Shown: positions 1 to 13,654 of the stretch, one piece after another
How positions within the stretch are numbered: the stretch's first letter is position 1
How the letters are laid out: each line of letters begins with the position of its first letter
Assembly: GCA_018350325.1 (NCBI GenBank)
Contig: JAEVLN010000017.1
Coordinates: 1,698,666-1,762,665, forward strand
Direction of reading: 5' to 3'
Source of the DNA: Globodera rostochiensis
Lineage: Eukaryota; Nematoda; Chromadorea; Rhabditida; Heteroderidae
DNA length: 64,000 nucleotides
Notes under the pieces: generated by a model
Told to the model about the DNA's origin: nothing
Databases searched by the model: none
The model's input: only the letters and a program-made list of their open reading frames with translations
Position numbers and translations under genes: made by a program

Positions 1-400
1 CCTTCATCATCCATCTCTTCCATTTCATCCTTTTATTCATTTATCCTTCATCATCCATCTCTTCCATCTCATCCTTTCATTCATCATCACTTCCTTCTCA
101 TCCCTTTATTCATTCTTCATCTCTTCCATCTCATCCCTTCATTCATCCATCTCTTCCAGTTGATCCTTTCATTCATCATCACTTCCATTTCATCCTTCAT
201 TCATCATCACTTCCTTCTCATCCTTTCATTCATTCATCTCTTCCATCTCATTCCTTTATTCATCCATCTCTTCCATCTCATCCCTTTATTCATCCATTTC
301 TTCCATTTCATCCCTTCATTCACCCTTCCTCATCTGCCCCTGCTGTTCTATTCATCCCTTCAATTCATCCCACTTCCAAAAACCATTTTTCATCCATTCT
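1..400. repeat. Pyrimidine-rich CATC/TTCATTCAT minisatellite
   Basis: Imperfect tandem array of 25-35 bp words built from CATC, TTCATTCATC and CTCTTCCATCTC. It is strongly strand-asymmetric (almost no G on the + strand) and starts at or before the window edge. Long open frames across it are compositional artefacts. Confidence 0.85.
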
Positions 401-891
401 CCATCATTATGTTGTGTTGTGTGTATTGGCACAACACAACAATGATGAAGAATGATCGAAGCGGGGAATACAATGGGCTGAATACATAATATAAAAAGGA
501 CGAAGAATTGGATGAATAGGGCACGCGGAACAATGGCACAATGAGACAAAAGAAGAAAACCCCCGGAGGGAAAAGGAAAAACCCCTCAGGCGCCGTTTTG
601 CTCTGCTGGATTTGTTGCAGCAAACGACGCTTTGAGCGTTGGAAAAGGGCCGAAAAATGGAAACGAATTGCCACCGGCAAAAAGACCTTTTGCACATTTT
701 GCCGTCTCATAATGGCGACGATTTGTTTTTTTTGTATTATAAAGGTCGTAGGCAAAGCCCCCAAATATTTTTTTTCATGTTTTTTTATGCAAAAAGGGAA
801 AAAAATATTTCAACAATTTAAAAAAAAAAGGATTTATCAAAGCTCTTGTATATTAGAAATGAAATCGAATGACATATACTTATGTATGTAT

Positions 892-991
892 TAGAGACCG
901 GCAAAACCCCGATTTTCGGGATCTTAATGTCGGATTTTCCGAATTCAATTCCGAGAAAATCCCGACGGGATCCCGCTCCCCCCGGTATCTA
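892..991. repeat. Inverted-repeat cassette with TAGAGACCGG ends
   Basis: The 100-bp segment starts with TAGAGACCGG and ends with its near inverse CCGGTATCTA. The interior is almost wholly variants of one short word, TCCCGA/TCGGGA, on both strands. It shares ends and word type with 4166-4325. Confidence 0.7.
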
Positions 992-3900
992 AAATATTTA
1001 TGTACGCGTGAATCGTATTCTGATTAATCAATTTTTATTGATTTTTTGGGGAGGGTTTAATTATGCATAATTTTGTTCCCAAAATCTTAAGGACTTATTG
1101 ATCAATAAATATAATTATATTTATTTTCGTTGGTCAGTCACAAATACAAATCGTTCGAAATTCTCCTCTTCTCAAATAAATTGTCCCCGATCAATTGTTT
1201 GTGTGTGCACAGTCCGCCTCCTCCAATTCTCCGCAAAATTTGCACAAATCACTTTATAAATATATTTTCAATTCAATTCAATTCAATTCGTTCAATTTTC
1301 TTTTCATTTATTCATTTATATAAATGAATAAATTCCCCTCTGATGAATTGAATTCACATTTTTGTGTCGCGCACGCAACATCAAACAAATTCCCATTTTA
1401 ACCTTTGGTCAATGTATCCGTAAAATTTGTTCAATTAATTCTTTGTTGTAAGCATAAATACTATTCTAAAAATAACTTTGGTCTTTTCGCCTCTTTATCC
1501 TTCTTTAAAGAAGTGTATTTGCTATAACTTTTTTCTAAATTCTAAAAGTAACGCAATTCAATTTTTATATTAATTAGAAAAAAAACATTTGCATTAAATT
1601 CAAAAAAAGCAACAATTCCAAATATGGATTTTCTGACGTTGCCTAATTAAAAAACACTAAAAGAACCTTTGTTAATATTAAAATATAATTTTTCTACATA
1701 ATTATAATTTAATTAATGAATAAAATAGAAGGCTATTGTCAGTCACAAAATGTTTGGGATCCTAAATAAAAAGTTTTTATTTAGAAAATATTCAATTTAA
1801 AAATTTCCATTTTTAATTGTCAGTCCTCTCACATCTCTTAAAGTTGGATTTTTGTGCATTTGTTCCAACTCTGCAACTGCGGGGGCCCATTCAAAATGCA
1901 CAAAAGAAAACTTTTATTGATGACGACGGGGACGGATTGGGGGGGGGGGGGGATTTGGATTTGAAAAATCCCCGCCCCGTCGGATTACTTTTAAAAATTT
2001 CTTTTCTTTTCTTTTGTGCTTTGTCCTCCCCCCCCCCCCCCCCCCACTCTTTTGAACTTTTTGTCTTCTCTCAAAACATTTCCGATTCAGACGAATCCAT
2101 CAGCCCATTCATTCATTCCTTCGACGAATTTTATGCAAAGGACAAAAATTCCCAAAAATTCTCTTTCAAAATGTGAAAATTATCGTGCCACCCTTCCGGA
2201 AACTCAAATTCAAATAATGAATAATGATAAGAAAATGTTATCAAAAGTCTTCTAGTTTCACAAATTCATAATTACCTACTTCAACTAATTATTAATTAAT
2301 GCATTATGAAATCCAAAATAAAAATTAAACATTTCCCCGGTGTTTACAAACCATTTGGATGTTATTCATTTTAAATTTAAATCAAACAGCATTTATTCTT
2401 CAAACTCCAAACACACTCATCATTCAAATCTGCGCAAATGCATTCTTAGTTTAACCGATTCAAATTCATCGAATTTTGTCGTCCCACTGAATGAGAATGG
2501 CTCGGACGATGATGATACCATGGGAATGGTGCCGAAAATCTCACTTGCCCCCCCCCCCCCTCCCCCGACCAATTCCTACAGATTTTCCAACACTTTCTCA
2601 CAGTTTCAAACGGAATAACGGACGGCAATTATCACCATCCCCTCATTTTGTTTGAATTCATTTGTTCTTTTTCAGTTCATTCCATTTAGTTTTCGTACTG
2701 TAAATTGTGCAGTTCAGAAAATTTTTTGATTCAAAAATGCCTTTTTGTTTGTAAATTTTCTAGTTTTTAAAGAAACTAAAACAACATCATTTTGAGTGCT
2801 ACAACGATTAGCTAAAAAAATGCACAATTTATTCAGTTTTAGAAATGCCGAAATTTAATTTTTGCAAATTACAGAAACATATTTTCCCGAAATTTCATTG
2901 AAACCAATTTTTTCGCAAATTCATTTACGTCAGAGGGATGCCATTTGATAACATAACATGATTGGTAGATAACTGTAACATCATTCGACCTCATTAATAA
3001 CTTTCCAATTTTTTTAAAATTTTTAATTGTTCCACTAATCAACGCCTCATAAAATCTCTTATATTAAATCAGTTTTTCTTTTTGACAAAAAATTTAAATG
3101 TCAATCAAATTTTGCCTTAAAAAGTCTTATTTTGTGCATTGGCGGCCATCTTCATCTGCCATTTTGATATTAGAAACTTCTATTTAGGAATTAATTTACC
3201 TTTTTTTAACCAAAAAATGTTTTGTTTTCATTCAATTAATTACCTTTCCAAAGAGAGAGCGGCCAACACCAAAATCACTTTTCTGCTAAAAGGACCACCA
3301 AAATTCAGAAAATATAAGAAAGTTTGTGTGGAACAGCAGCCATCAATCTTTGTGATGCCACCAATTTTATCTGAGTTAAATCGTCGCGTCGCCTCCGTTT
3401 TTTTTTTCTTCGTTTTTCGACTCAAATGAATGGACACTTTTGTCTAGTTGATTCCGCCTTAAAGTGTCCCCGTTCCCAGAGCCATTGACAGAAAATGAAT
3501 TTTTGGAAGATTTATTCCAACGATTTTTCCCCAATTCCGACGACGACAAAATGTTTGTTGTCCTCAGCCCCCCCCCCCCCCCAAATGGTCCCAACTCTCC
3601 CCCAACCCGCTCAAATCCGCCGAAACCCCCCAAAAATTGCTTGCTGAGAAAATTGGAGCCCTCAAAATGCGCAATTATTTTCTGAACAGAAGAAGAGACT
3701 TTTGACACTTTTTTTGTTTGGGCTGAATGAACTCGCGGAACCCAAAAACATTTCAAATTTCAACAGTTTAACAGACAGAATGGTTGGCCATTTGAAAAAT
3801 TATTTGTTCAAAAATACCACACTCATCTTTTTTCACTATATTTTAAATATTTTGGATTTTCCTAATTTTCATTTCCAAATAAAAAGGAACATTTTTTTGT

Positions 3901-4165
3901 GCAAAAAAATAATTTGTGCAATTGTTGGGGAATTCGGCTTCCTTCCAAATCGACCAATTCCTTAATTTTGGATGCCAACGAAAATAGAATGAATGCACGT
4001 AATTTTTCCCCTTTTGTTTTGAGAAAAATTTTATTTGGTCTTTTCAATCCCGAAATGCCCCTTCACTATTTGTGAGTATATTTAAAGCAAACAAAAATCC
4101 GTCTTATTCAAAATTTTAGTTTTAAAATTGTCCAATTTTAGCACGTTTTATTTCGGAATTGAAGT

Positions 4166-4325
4166 AGAGACCGGTCAAGCCGTGGGGATTGGTTTTCGGC
4201 CAAATCTCGATTCTGACGCATTCCCGAAAATAGTTAAAAATGGTCATTCGGGATTCCGGCTCGGGATCCCGACAAATCCCGATCCCGTACCCGCGAAAAT
4301 CCCGACAGAATCCCGTCCGGTCTCT
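4166..4325. repeat. Inverted-repeat cassette with AGAGACCGG ends
   Basis: 160 bp bounded by a perfect 9-bp terminal inverted repeat (AGAGACCGG and CCGGTCTCT). The interior repeats the words TCCCGA/TCGGGA many times. It is the second copy of the type seen at 892-991; no clear target duplication is visible. Confidence 0.75.
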
Positions 4326-7314
4326 GAGTAGGCTTGTCGTTTCGTTTATTTTCGGCTAATAGAACTCAGCTGTTATGCTGTTTCAGGGCAATTCGATATT
4401 GTTTGAAACCGATAATCCTATTCAGAATTTTTGTTTTTTTTTGAAACCCCTAAAAGTTTTTAATCAAAATTTTTTTTTTTTCAACAAAAAAACATTCATT
4501 ACTGTAATTCCTCCCTATTTCGTCAGAATAAGTTAGTAAATGTTAGGCGCTATATTTGGCCATGAAAAATTCACAGAAGTTCCATTTAAACATTTGGCAT
4601 TTTATTGTTTCGTTTGTCGTCGTCATTTGGTACCACAATTTTTGTGTAAAAAATGTTATTTTATTTTGGCTACGTCATTTTAATTATTTGTTGACGAATT
4701 GTCATCCCCTAACTTTTACCAAAATTTATTTACCTCTCTCATAACAATTTCCCACACTTAAATGAACCAGCGATGATGATTATTATCTTTGTGAATTGGG
4801 GCTAAAAGGTAAAAGGTAAAATAATAACCAATTCATTCATCATCCGTCCATATTTGTCCTCTATTTTTGGTATGGGAAGTGCACTATTTAAAGTGTTCAA
4901 ATTCCGAAGAAAGTTTTCATTCCAATTTATTTAAGCCCCGTTTAACAAAAAATAATAATCCGGTCAAAATTCGTAAATGATGTTAGAGTTTCCGAAAAGC
5001 CAGGAAAAAAAATTGCTTTTTTTTGGGTACTTTAAGTTAATTATTTTTATTTAATAAAATTGTCGTTCCACTTCAATCTAAAAATTTTAGTTTAAATTTT
5101 TGTCTTTTAAACAATTTTGGCAATTATTGGTAATCTCTCCCCCAATTTATTAGTCACATTCATTCCTTCTGCCGCCGCCCCATGCTTTTGGAGCGTCTCT
5201 AAACAAAAATTATCATCAAATCATTCGGCGAGGCGAATTTTGTTTGCGAAGAAATTTGGGAAAAATGTTTAAGCGCGTCAATATTCAAATGATTTTATTT
5301 TGTTTTGTAAAGAAACGATGTGTAAATGGGCGAACAAATTTGAAAGGATAAAAAATTGTGATAAACAGCCTTTTTATTTTTTATTTTTAATAAAAAAAAA
5401 AACTAAAAAACTTTTCATAGTTGTTAGTTGGGTTGCATTTTTTTAAAAGTTTCATGTAAAATCTTATAACTATATTTATTAACTGACCTTTTTAGTGTCT
5501 TTATTACAAAACTAATTTTATAATTTTTTTGTTCTGTTATTGTCAATAAAAAAACCTTTTGCATTTGTATGATTAATGTTTTTCCAATTTTCGTAATTCG
5601 CCAAATTGCTCGATTTCCCTCATCCAAAATGTTATGTATTGCGCTAATTTCTCCCCAATTCATTCGCTCATTCATTTCCGATTCTTTTCATTATTTTCTC
5701 GTTTTCGGCCTCCTTCCCAGTTTAAACAAAACGCCAGAATGTGTAGGTATATTTAATTGTATATTATGTAATATTTGGGCGCCGCGTACAATGTACAAAA
5801 ACGGCGGGGGCGGGGGCGGGGGGGGGGGAGGGGACGGAAAACAATGCGAATGAAAGTGAAGAAGAACAAATTGGACTGATGAGAGAGACAATTCTTAATT
5901 CTTCTTACGGACACCGATCAGAAATGGGACTCTGATCAGAAAGGCGAATTTATTTATTGTAAGGACGGAAGGAGGGAGGCGGGCGGCGGTGAATGTAAAG
6001 AGTTGTAAAAAATGAATTGAATGAATAATCGGAGGAGGCAAAATTGAGCAAAATTTGCTAATTCCAACAATTAAATTGCCAATAAATTTTGTCTCGCTCT
6101 CGCACACAACGAGAGACAAACGGGGCAACAAAACAATTTTTGCTGCAATTCAGCGGCCATTTATGATCAGCAAACAAAAAAAAATTAAACATTTTTAGTG
6201 AAAGCGCGGCGCTTTGCCTTTCAAAATTTAAAATTTCATAAATACGGGCGCCCAAGAAAAACTCAAACGAAACTCCGTTTGGAACTTCTGTTTTCGTTCA
6301 TGTCTCGAGCAATAAACCACTGAATTTGTCCACTTTTCTTTCACCTTTCTCAGTTCAAAGTTCTTTAAATTTTGAAGCTTATTTCCATCTCTTGACCCCC
6401 TGGAATCACTAACAGATTAAAAATAACAGACTACAAAAATTGTGTGTGCCCTCCTCCTACCGTAACATTTTTGCGCATTGTTTTTTTTGCGGCATGGGAA
6501 CGGGGCCAAAACCTAGGCCATGAAGTGGGCAGGCACCACCGACAGAAGGCGACATTATTGTTGCACAATTTTTAGACCAAAATTAGGTATTTATAGGAAT
6601 GGGCGCGCATAAAACGACGGATCATTTTACAATTAGAACCAATTAAAAAAAAGCTAGGAGGTAATTGCTTTTCCCACACGACAATTGACCAACTCAACAA
6701 ACAAAAAGAAATTATGAAGCCCCTAACCAGACTAACATAAGGTGCCATTTGGTGTCCCCCCCGGCGCCGCCCAAATTCAATCATCAATTTTTTCATGCCA
6801 TAAAATTTTCTCTTTGTCTTTGCCCTCCCCCCCTCCCCCCACTTAACCATTCCAAGGCACAACAACAGCAGGCCAAGGGGTGGGGGTGGGGGGAGCTCAC
6901 TCATTCTGTTCCATTCCTGCCTCTCCACCTCCCAAACTTGTGCCAAAGTCAACAATGGCATTTTAGGTGTGTGTCTGTGTGTGTGTAAAAAGTACGCTTC
7001 ATTAAGCATAAACAATTTACGCCCCTTCTCCACACAATGTAAAAACCGCCTTCATTATATTTTGATCAATTCATTTGGCTTTATTTGTTTTTATTTATTT
7101 TTTGTTTAAAATGAATTCTTCGCCAATTTTTTGTAAATTCTGAAATTTATTTTACTTTTTAATTAATTCCCCAAATATAGTATTAATATTTGAATATCAA
7201 AGCATTTAATTTTAATTGCCTATTACTTTTTATTTACAGAAAAGATTGACGCATATTTATAGAGGAATATTTTTGCAAAACTTCCATCATCTCCATTTTC
7301 TCCTACCGTAGTTG

Positions 7315-10003
7315 ATGTCCGTGTCGCCAACAGCCACCGGCTCAATGTTGTTTTCGCCCCTTCAACTGATCCAGCAACTTTCAACCGCCCAAATTCCGTC
7401 GGTTTCAAGCAGTTCAACGCAACAGCTCCAAAAAATTCAACAAACTTCCGTGCCAACAACGGCGATGACAACAAATAATTATAATTTTGTTGCAAATCAA
7501 CATTTTCAAGGTGGAAATGGGAGAAGGGAAAATCGGGATTTTTTAACTTTTTGAATTTTTAGTTTTGAATTTTTTTTTTATTATTAAAAAAATGACTAAA
7601 AATTATTTACTTTTTATTCATTTTCCAAACCCCGCACATATTAATTTTAAATTTAATGTTTAGCAACTGAAAGTGCTCTCCAGAATTTGCCATTGTCCGC
7701 ACTGCTCCAACACTGTGAACAGCAAAAACATCTGTCGGAAGCAATTGGCACACTCCAACAGCAACAAGCACAACGCCAACTGAATGAACAGAAATGCCAA
7801 AGCGCGAAAAATTTAAATTCGTTAATCAGAGTGCTTGGTGAGCAACGAAGTTGCACTGAAACGGCACAGCAACAGCAGCACGACGATGACGAGGAGGAAC
7901 AGCCGGATGAAGGTAAAAGCAAAGCATAATGAGTTAAAAATAATAATTGTATTCACTTTTAAATGCTTAAATAAAATTCATTATTAAAAAAATAAAACTA
8001 TTCACTAGTTCTTACAAATGGGGGGGGAAATCAATTTTGAAAAATGCCAACAAAAAATGTCCCGCAACAGAAGAAAGTGAACCGATGCTCACTGCGTCCT
8101 CTGTCAACGCCTCTTTCTCGGCAGGCTCTGCGAGTTGCGCGCTTCCCAACGCGCATGCAGGTCGCGCAAGTGCACCACCGCTGGATGACGAGCATGTAAA
8201 GCGACCAATGAAGTGAGTGGGTTTTTGAAAATTCAAAAAAAAGATTAAATATTTTTAAGTATATTTAAATAATAAATAATATTGCTATTCTCAGTGCCTT
8301 TATGGTCTGGTCGCGTGGAAAGCGAAAGCGAATTGCCACGGAGAATCCGAAAATGCACAATTCGGCAATTTCTCGTCAGTTGGGCCATGAATGGAAGCTG
8401 CTCAGCGAGGTTGAGAAGCGACCGTTCATTGACGAGGCCAAACGGCTCCGACAGCTTCACATGTTGGCAAATTTTCGAATTTTCTGTTTAAAACTTCAAT
8501 TTTGAAGGCACTCGTTAAATTTATTTAAAAATTAAATTTAGGTGTTTTTATTTTTCAATAAACTTCATAAAAAATCAAAATCGAAAGATAATAAAAAAAT
8601 TTATATTTATTATTTATCAAATCGGAAAAAATTACTCATTTTAAAGAAGGCAGTATTTTTTGACAATTAAAACAAATATTTTTTTCAGGCTACAGCATCC
8701 AAATTACAAATATCGCCCAAGGCGCAAAACCAAACATTCCAACGTTGTTGACAGCGCTTGCCATCAGAATTGTTCGTCGTTTGCCAAAATTGGTACTTTT
8801 GGAACAGAGAAACATCAGCAGTTTCCGGCAAAGAAAATGCTCAAAATGAATGGTAAATTTTTTTGTTTAATTTAAAGAAAAAGCATTTTAACATTCGATT
8901 CTTCCGATAGCTTACAAACTTTCAATTTTTTTTTATCATACTCATTCATTATGTTCTTATTTAAATTTTAGAGCCCTTCCCGAACGTCTCAATGCCGCCG
9001 CTGTGTACACAAAATGCATTGGCTTCAATGGCGGCAGCCTTTTTGCCACAATCTTCGGCCAACCCAATTGCTGTTTTGCGTGCACTGCTCCAACAACAGC
9101 AGCAGCAACAACAACAACAACAGGTCGACCCGACTTATTTTTGCATTTACACATTTTGACCAAATTACTAATCCACAACACTTTCAATAAACGCAATATA
9201 TTAAAAGAATTTGCAAATATTTTGACTTTAGAGAATAAACCAAGCAAAAGTTTCATTTAAACCAAAAACATCATTAATTGCTGATTTAAAAACATCTCTT
9301 TATTTATAAAACAAACGATTAAATAACCCTGTCTTCAATATCAAACATTTATTATCCACCCTAACAGATCATGTTAAATCTTGGTCTCTGATAAAAATTG
9401 TTTTTTTTTTGTTAAATAATATATTTAAATATTCAGCCGGCCTTTGGTGTGATGGATACGTCGTCGACGTCTTCGCTTGCTCAGCCCAATTTTGTACCGA
9501 CTTCGGTGTGCAATTTGCCAGGCCAACAAAATCTTTTATCACCACAATTGTTCAGCGCTTTTTCACAACAACAACGGCACCAACAATGTGAGAGTTTTGG
9601 CATTTCACGGTTATTCAAGCAAATGGGTGGGGGGGGGGGTCTTCACCTTATTTTTAACAAACATTCTTTTTTATCAAAACTATTTAATTAACAAATTTTG
9701 CCACACATTTCCCATTTAAATAATAGGCAAGCATTCGTTTTGGGTTTTTTGCAACTTTTTAAATTATTTTATTTCTGAGTAGGTTGCAAAATAATCCCCC
9801 ATGGGGATTACAAGAGCATATACGGTAATCACTCATTTATGTATATTGTATATTATATTATACATTTAGCCTTCACGCCGCTTTCGGTGGAATATTGGCA
9901 ACGAATGTTTGCATTGATGGTTAACGGCACAAAACAGAATTCAATCAACCCGTTGCAAGGTGTACCATCAACTTCTTCAATTTCGATGCCCGGAACGCAA
10001 TAA
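7315..10003 (+). CDS. SoxB-like HMG-box transcription factor
   Basis: Eight exons: 7315-7510, 7664-7912, 8071-8212, 8295-8462, 8689-8852, 8972-9123, 9437-9587, 9870-10003. Every junction is GT-AG with matching phase, giving 451 residues. The HMG box (about residues 188-265) is split over exons 3-5 and carries the Sox signature [12 protein letters not shown], then [34 protein letters not shown] and a C-terminal [11 protein letters not shown]. These match group B Sox proteins better than C or D groups. Such proteins bind the DNA minor groove in the nucleus and control neural and stem-cell fates. Flanks are rich in Ser/Gln; exon 6 ends in a polyglutamine run of eleven residues and exon 2 has an acidic tract. 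The start is the first ATG after an in-frame TAG at 7309. An AATAAA lies about 70 bp past the stop. Which nematode Sox orthologue (sox-2, sox-3 or other) cannot be settled here. Confidence 0.92.
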
Positions 10004-12049
10004 ATATAATATATTGTGTTGTGCCGCACAACCTTTTATTTATTTTTTGACCCCATTTTTTAAGCGATGGGCAAATAAATTAAATTTTATTTTATGCCTT
10101 TTTTGAGCTGAAATAATAAAAAAAAAAAAGGTCAAAATTTGCCAAATTATCGCAAATCGGATCTCTGTTTTTACTATTTTTGCGGCATCTTATCCTATTT
10201 AAGATTTCAAGTTTTGAATTGCACTATTATTCATCCCACCATTCTCTCTCAAATGTTGAATAATGTAATTTTATTCGGTGTTGAGACTCTCGAAGACTTC
10301 CATCAATATTCATTTGATATTTTTACTTTGTTTATTTAAATAAATAAATAAATTTCATTGCATTTCCTTGGCAATTCAAAAAATTATGATCGAATATTTT
10401 AAACTTTTAAATTTTTAAATAAATAATTATTAACAGATCCAAAAAATGACGAAATATTCAACAATTTGTTTTTAAAAAACAAATATTTCTCAGCATCCAA
10501 AACATAAATCATTTTCAAGAAAAAATTTCCAAATTTGAATTTGCCCACTAACGGCCATTGTTTGTCCACACACACAGACAAATTTCCATTCAGATGAGAA
10601 ACTTTTGTGTTGTGCCGCCCAATAATCGGTGGGGCAAATCGCTCGTAATCGGTCGTAAAGTGTGAAGAATGAATAAATGAATGAATGGAGGAGACAAATC
10701 AAACAATTGGGGAGCACCGGGGAAAGAGTTTTGTAGCGATTGTTTGACGATCAAACTTTGGGGTGGGGGCAAAATTCTTTCACGGCAAATTGACTTTTAT
10801 GTGCAATTTTTTTCATTTATTTGTTTCCCAATTCTGAAGGACCGACCGATGGGGTGGGGGGTTAAAAAAAAAGAAAATCGGAAAAAATGCTCTCAAATAA
10901 ATGGATTAAAAAATTATTGTTTCGCGAAGCAGCATTGAAAAATACAAATAGTACCAACAAATCTGTCCATTTTTGTGTCTAAAACTTTAATTTTTTGAAA
11001 TATTGAGTAATCCGACACTTGTCGGTATTAGGATTAAATTTCTGGGGTATCGTGCCGCCGAACTCATTTACATAATCCAATTGATCAGATACTGATGTTT
11101 GGCACGCCATATTTTGCGTTGTACTCTTCAAAAGCCTATTAAACGCGTTGCAATACTGCGAATGGTGGTCGGGTGTCGGCTCGTCAACACACTTCACTTT
11201 GATTGGAGCGTCCTTCAATAACAAAATGAATTTATTATCTTAGAGGATTTGGACTCAAAAATTTTAAAGAAATAAATGTCAAAAATTTTTTTTGTTAAAA
11301 GTCAAAAGTGATCAGACGACGGACGACGGACGACGTGGTAACAGTGCGAAGTACCTAATCGGAAATCCGCAAAAACTGTTGTGATCGGAATACAAAAAAC
11401 ATCACGCTTCTTAATTGCTAGGGATGGGATTTTTATGTTTTTTATGTTTAGTGTTCTGAATGTAAAAAATAAGAATAATACACCGTTAAATTAAATTAAA
11501 TTAAATTAAATACCTAATTAAACTAAATACCAATTAACCAATTGAATAATGTCTTTTTGTTTTCTAACTTTTAAAAATCAAGACCAATTATTTAAAAAAC
11601 TCTCAAAATCTTCAACCCGGGCTAAGGTTCTTCTCATTCTCAAAATTGGGTCGTCCCCGACCCTCGACATGACCAACTCCGACCATTCGTAAAAGTCTCG
11701 TGTTTTCGGAGGTCAATCTTGAGTCTCGGTCTCGAGCATTACTAGGAGGTGATTGAACACTTTGTCCAATGCATCCATCGTCAATTAAAATTTCAGACTT
11801 TTTATATCTTGTCCTTTATTTTTCTTTGGATTAATAACATCCCTGCCTATCACAATGTGTGTTTTAAACAACTTCCTAGTCACTCTAATAGTAGCTTGAT
11901 CAATGAATGAGCTTTGCTTATTTCAATGTTGGGAGTCATCGATAAATAGTTTCGTTTATAGAAAAAAATGTATGCAAAAAAGACTCGGGCAATAAAAGCA
12001 TCGGATCGATCGGTTCGGCCGGTATCAAAATCAATTGGTCAAAACTAAC
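10004..12049. other. Intergenic, AT-rich
   Basis: Contains the Sox 3' end, an orphan exon-like ORF (separate entry) and, at 11419, a single copy of the terminus TAGGGATGGGATTTTTATG that also starts the cassette at 14028-14316. Nothing else recognised. Confidence 0.5.
10979..11212 (-). CDS. Orphan terminal exon of a Cys-containing protein
   Basis: Open frame of 77 codons plus stop on the minus strand, preceded by an AG acceptor at 11213-11214. It has five cysteines with irregular spacing (KVKCVDEP, HSQYCNAFN, NMACQTS, TDKCRIT) and a Lys-rich end. No upstream exon with a start or signal peptide could be joined in phase, including the secreted gene at 12050-12465. It may be a real last exon whose first exon I missed, or a relic. 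Function unknown. Confidence 0.35.
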   Translation of the reverse strand, partial: DAPIKVKCVDEPTPDHHSQYCNAFNRLLKSTTQNMACQTSVSDQLDYVNEFGGTIPQKFNPNTDKCRITQYFKKLKF

Positions 12050-12465
12050 TCATTTCGGAATTTTACATATCTGTGGGATAATGGGAATACACATGAAACT
12101 CCCATCAGCAGCAATGCTTTCCTCACAGCGGCGTTTCTCGTACTGTTTTTGTTTTTCGCATTCGCTGCGACCTTTGCTTCTACAATATTGCCTATGCTCG
12201 TCAATTTTTTTCTGACGCTCCGTACGTCCATCATCTTTATTTCATAACATCGAATACCATTAATAGGTATTTAATTTAATTTAAATATTTTTATTTAGTT
12301 TAATTAATAGAACATACACTTAGACTTTGGAACATTTTCTTCATGATTCTGATTGACTGAGTTCGGCCCAGTTGTCGTCTCCGACTTTTTCTTATTCCGT
12401 TTAAACATACCGGAGGCCAAGCAAACGATCAAAACGAAAAGAATAAATTGGAAAACCAATTTCAT
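12050..12465 (-). CDS. Small predicted secreted Cys-containing protein
   Basis: Two exons, 12318-12465 and 12050-12234 (minus strand), GT-AG, phase 1, giving 110 residues. Residues 1-18 (MKLVFQFILFVLIVCLAS) form a clear signal peptide. A Lys/Thr/Asn-rich linker follows, then a basic Glu/Arg/Lys-rich segment with five cysteines (YCRSKGRSEC, RRCEE, FMCIP, QICKIP). Without splicing, exon 1 still runs to a stop at 12304 as a 53-residue peptide, so both forms are possible. No family was recognised. Short length, secretion signal, paired cysteines and lineage-restricted look fit a candidate effector or antimicrobial-type peptide; that role is inference only. Confidence 0.6.
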
Positions 12466-13654
12466 TTTGCTAACAAAGTTATTTTAAATTAAAATGATTT
12501 TTATTAATTTTCTTTCTTAAAAATAAATGCCAAAAAGGGAAAAATCAAAAAAAAAATGAATGAATTTTTATGCTGTTGAGTGCCATTTTATATTGAAATT
12601 TTTTGTTTCATCATGCAAAAGAATAATTACTACTTAATGATTGGAAATATATATAAATATATTTTATTGATCCATTAACAAAGTAACAATGTGTAATATT
12701 TATAAAATGATTACAGAAAGAAAAAGATGATCAATAATAGTGAAGAAAATTAAATTAGAATTATATAATACAAATTATATGAATATTTTAAAAAAATAAA
12801 TGGAAAATTTCCGTTTTTTGTGACATGTGTAAAGTAATTATAATCTATTAAAAAAATTTAGCTTTCTCCACACTTCATTATATATTATACATTCATGGCC
12901 AAAAGTCTGGTCACTGTAGAATGCATTGAGAACCAAGACGGTACTGTCGGTGATAAGAAAACATACAGAAGCAACTGGAGTGATGGTCGGCAGTCGCATA
13001 CTTTTGTCAAAAACTCAAAAAGTGTGAAAATGATTATTGATTCTTCGGGGGCGTCAAGTCGAGGGTCAGGGGTTTGGGAAACAGTTAGAGACTTAGGGTT
13101 CGTTTGGCTTAGGCCTAAGCCTAATGAATCCCAAGTTTTAAATCTTAGATGTTGTCAGCTTTTAAAAATATTGCCAGTTTCTTTGAGAAGGGGGTCTCAA
13201 AACAGGAAAGCACCTTTTCTCTTTGGGTGCCGGGGAAGTGAAGGGATCCGGTGGCATTTTGGGTTCAATTTTTAAGAAAATTTTATTTGAGTACAATTTT
13301 TAAGAAATTTGAATAATTACTGGGGTGTTGGGACCACGCTGACTTTGTGATGTTGCCGCTGGCGATCGCTCTCACTGTTTTTTTTGTTTACCCTCCCCCA
13401 GCCCGCCCCCCCCATTTTCACCCATCTTTGGTTTCCCCTTTCCACCCCTCAAAGAATTTTTGCCGTTTTCCTCTTCGAGGGAATTACAAAAATTTATTTA
13501 TGCGAAAAATAACAAATTATTTCTGACACAACAAAAATTCTTTTTACATTTTTAAACAAAATTTCTACATTGTTGGTAAAAAAGAGGTGTGTCCAATGAA
13601 AACTATTGTCGTGTGTGGCGGTGTAGGCTAGCACGGGGCCGCTGAGAATGCCCT
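12466..13654. other. Intergenic, no supported gene
   Basis: AT-rich. A 126-codon open frame at 12895-13275 begins with a sequence (CATGGCCAAAAGTCTGG) resembling the ends of Tc1/mariner elements and later runs through a self-palindromic TTAGGCCTAAGCC word. It was not accepted as a gene. Confidence 0.4.

Larger units (their letters stand above)
401..7314. other. Gene-free region upstream of the SoxB-like gene
   Basis: No exon chain with consistent splice phases was found on either strand. The region holds AT-rich sequence, homopolymer G/C runs (for example 1939-1952, 2028-2045, 2548-2560, 3568-3582 and a G-rich run around 5806-5830) and two inverted-repeat cassettes listed separately. Developmental transcription-factor genes often have long upstream regulatory DNA, so this may be the control region of the gene at 7315, but nothing seen here proves that. 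The segment 7231-7311 (ending in an in-frame TAG just before the ATG) may be 5' untranslated exon. Confidence 0.5.

Noticed and set aside
160..489. 109-codon open frame rich in Phe/Ile/His/Leu
   Set aside because: Translation of the CATC/TTCATT minisatellite; repeats explain the open frame.
541..894. 117-codon Lys/Cys-rich open frame
   Set aside because: No splice context, no recognisable motif and compositional bias; overlaps other open frames on both strands.
1055..1080. Spliced-leader RNA (GGTTTAATTA start)
   Set aside because: Only the first ten bases match nematode SL1; no donor, Sm site or snRNA-like fold follows.
12895..13275. 126-codon open frame starting MAKSLVTVECIENQDG
   Set aside because: Begins in a Tc1/mariner-like end sequence and later translates a palindromic TTAGGCCTAAGCC word; no matching exons or family motif.
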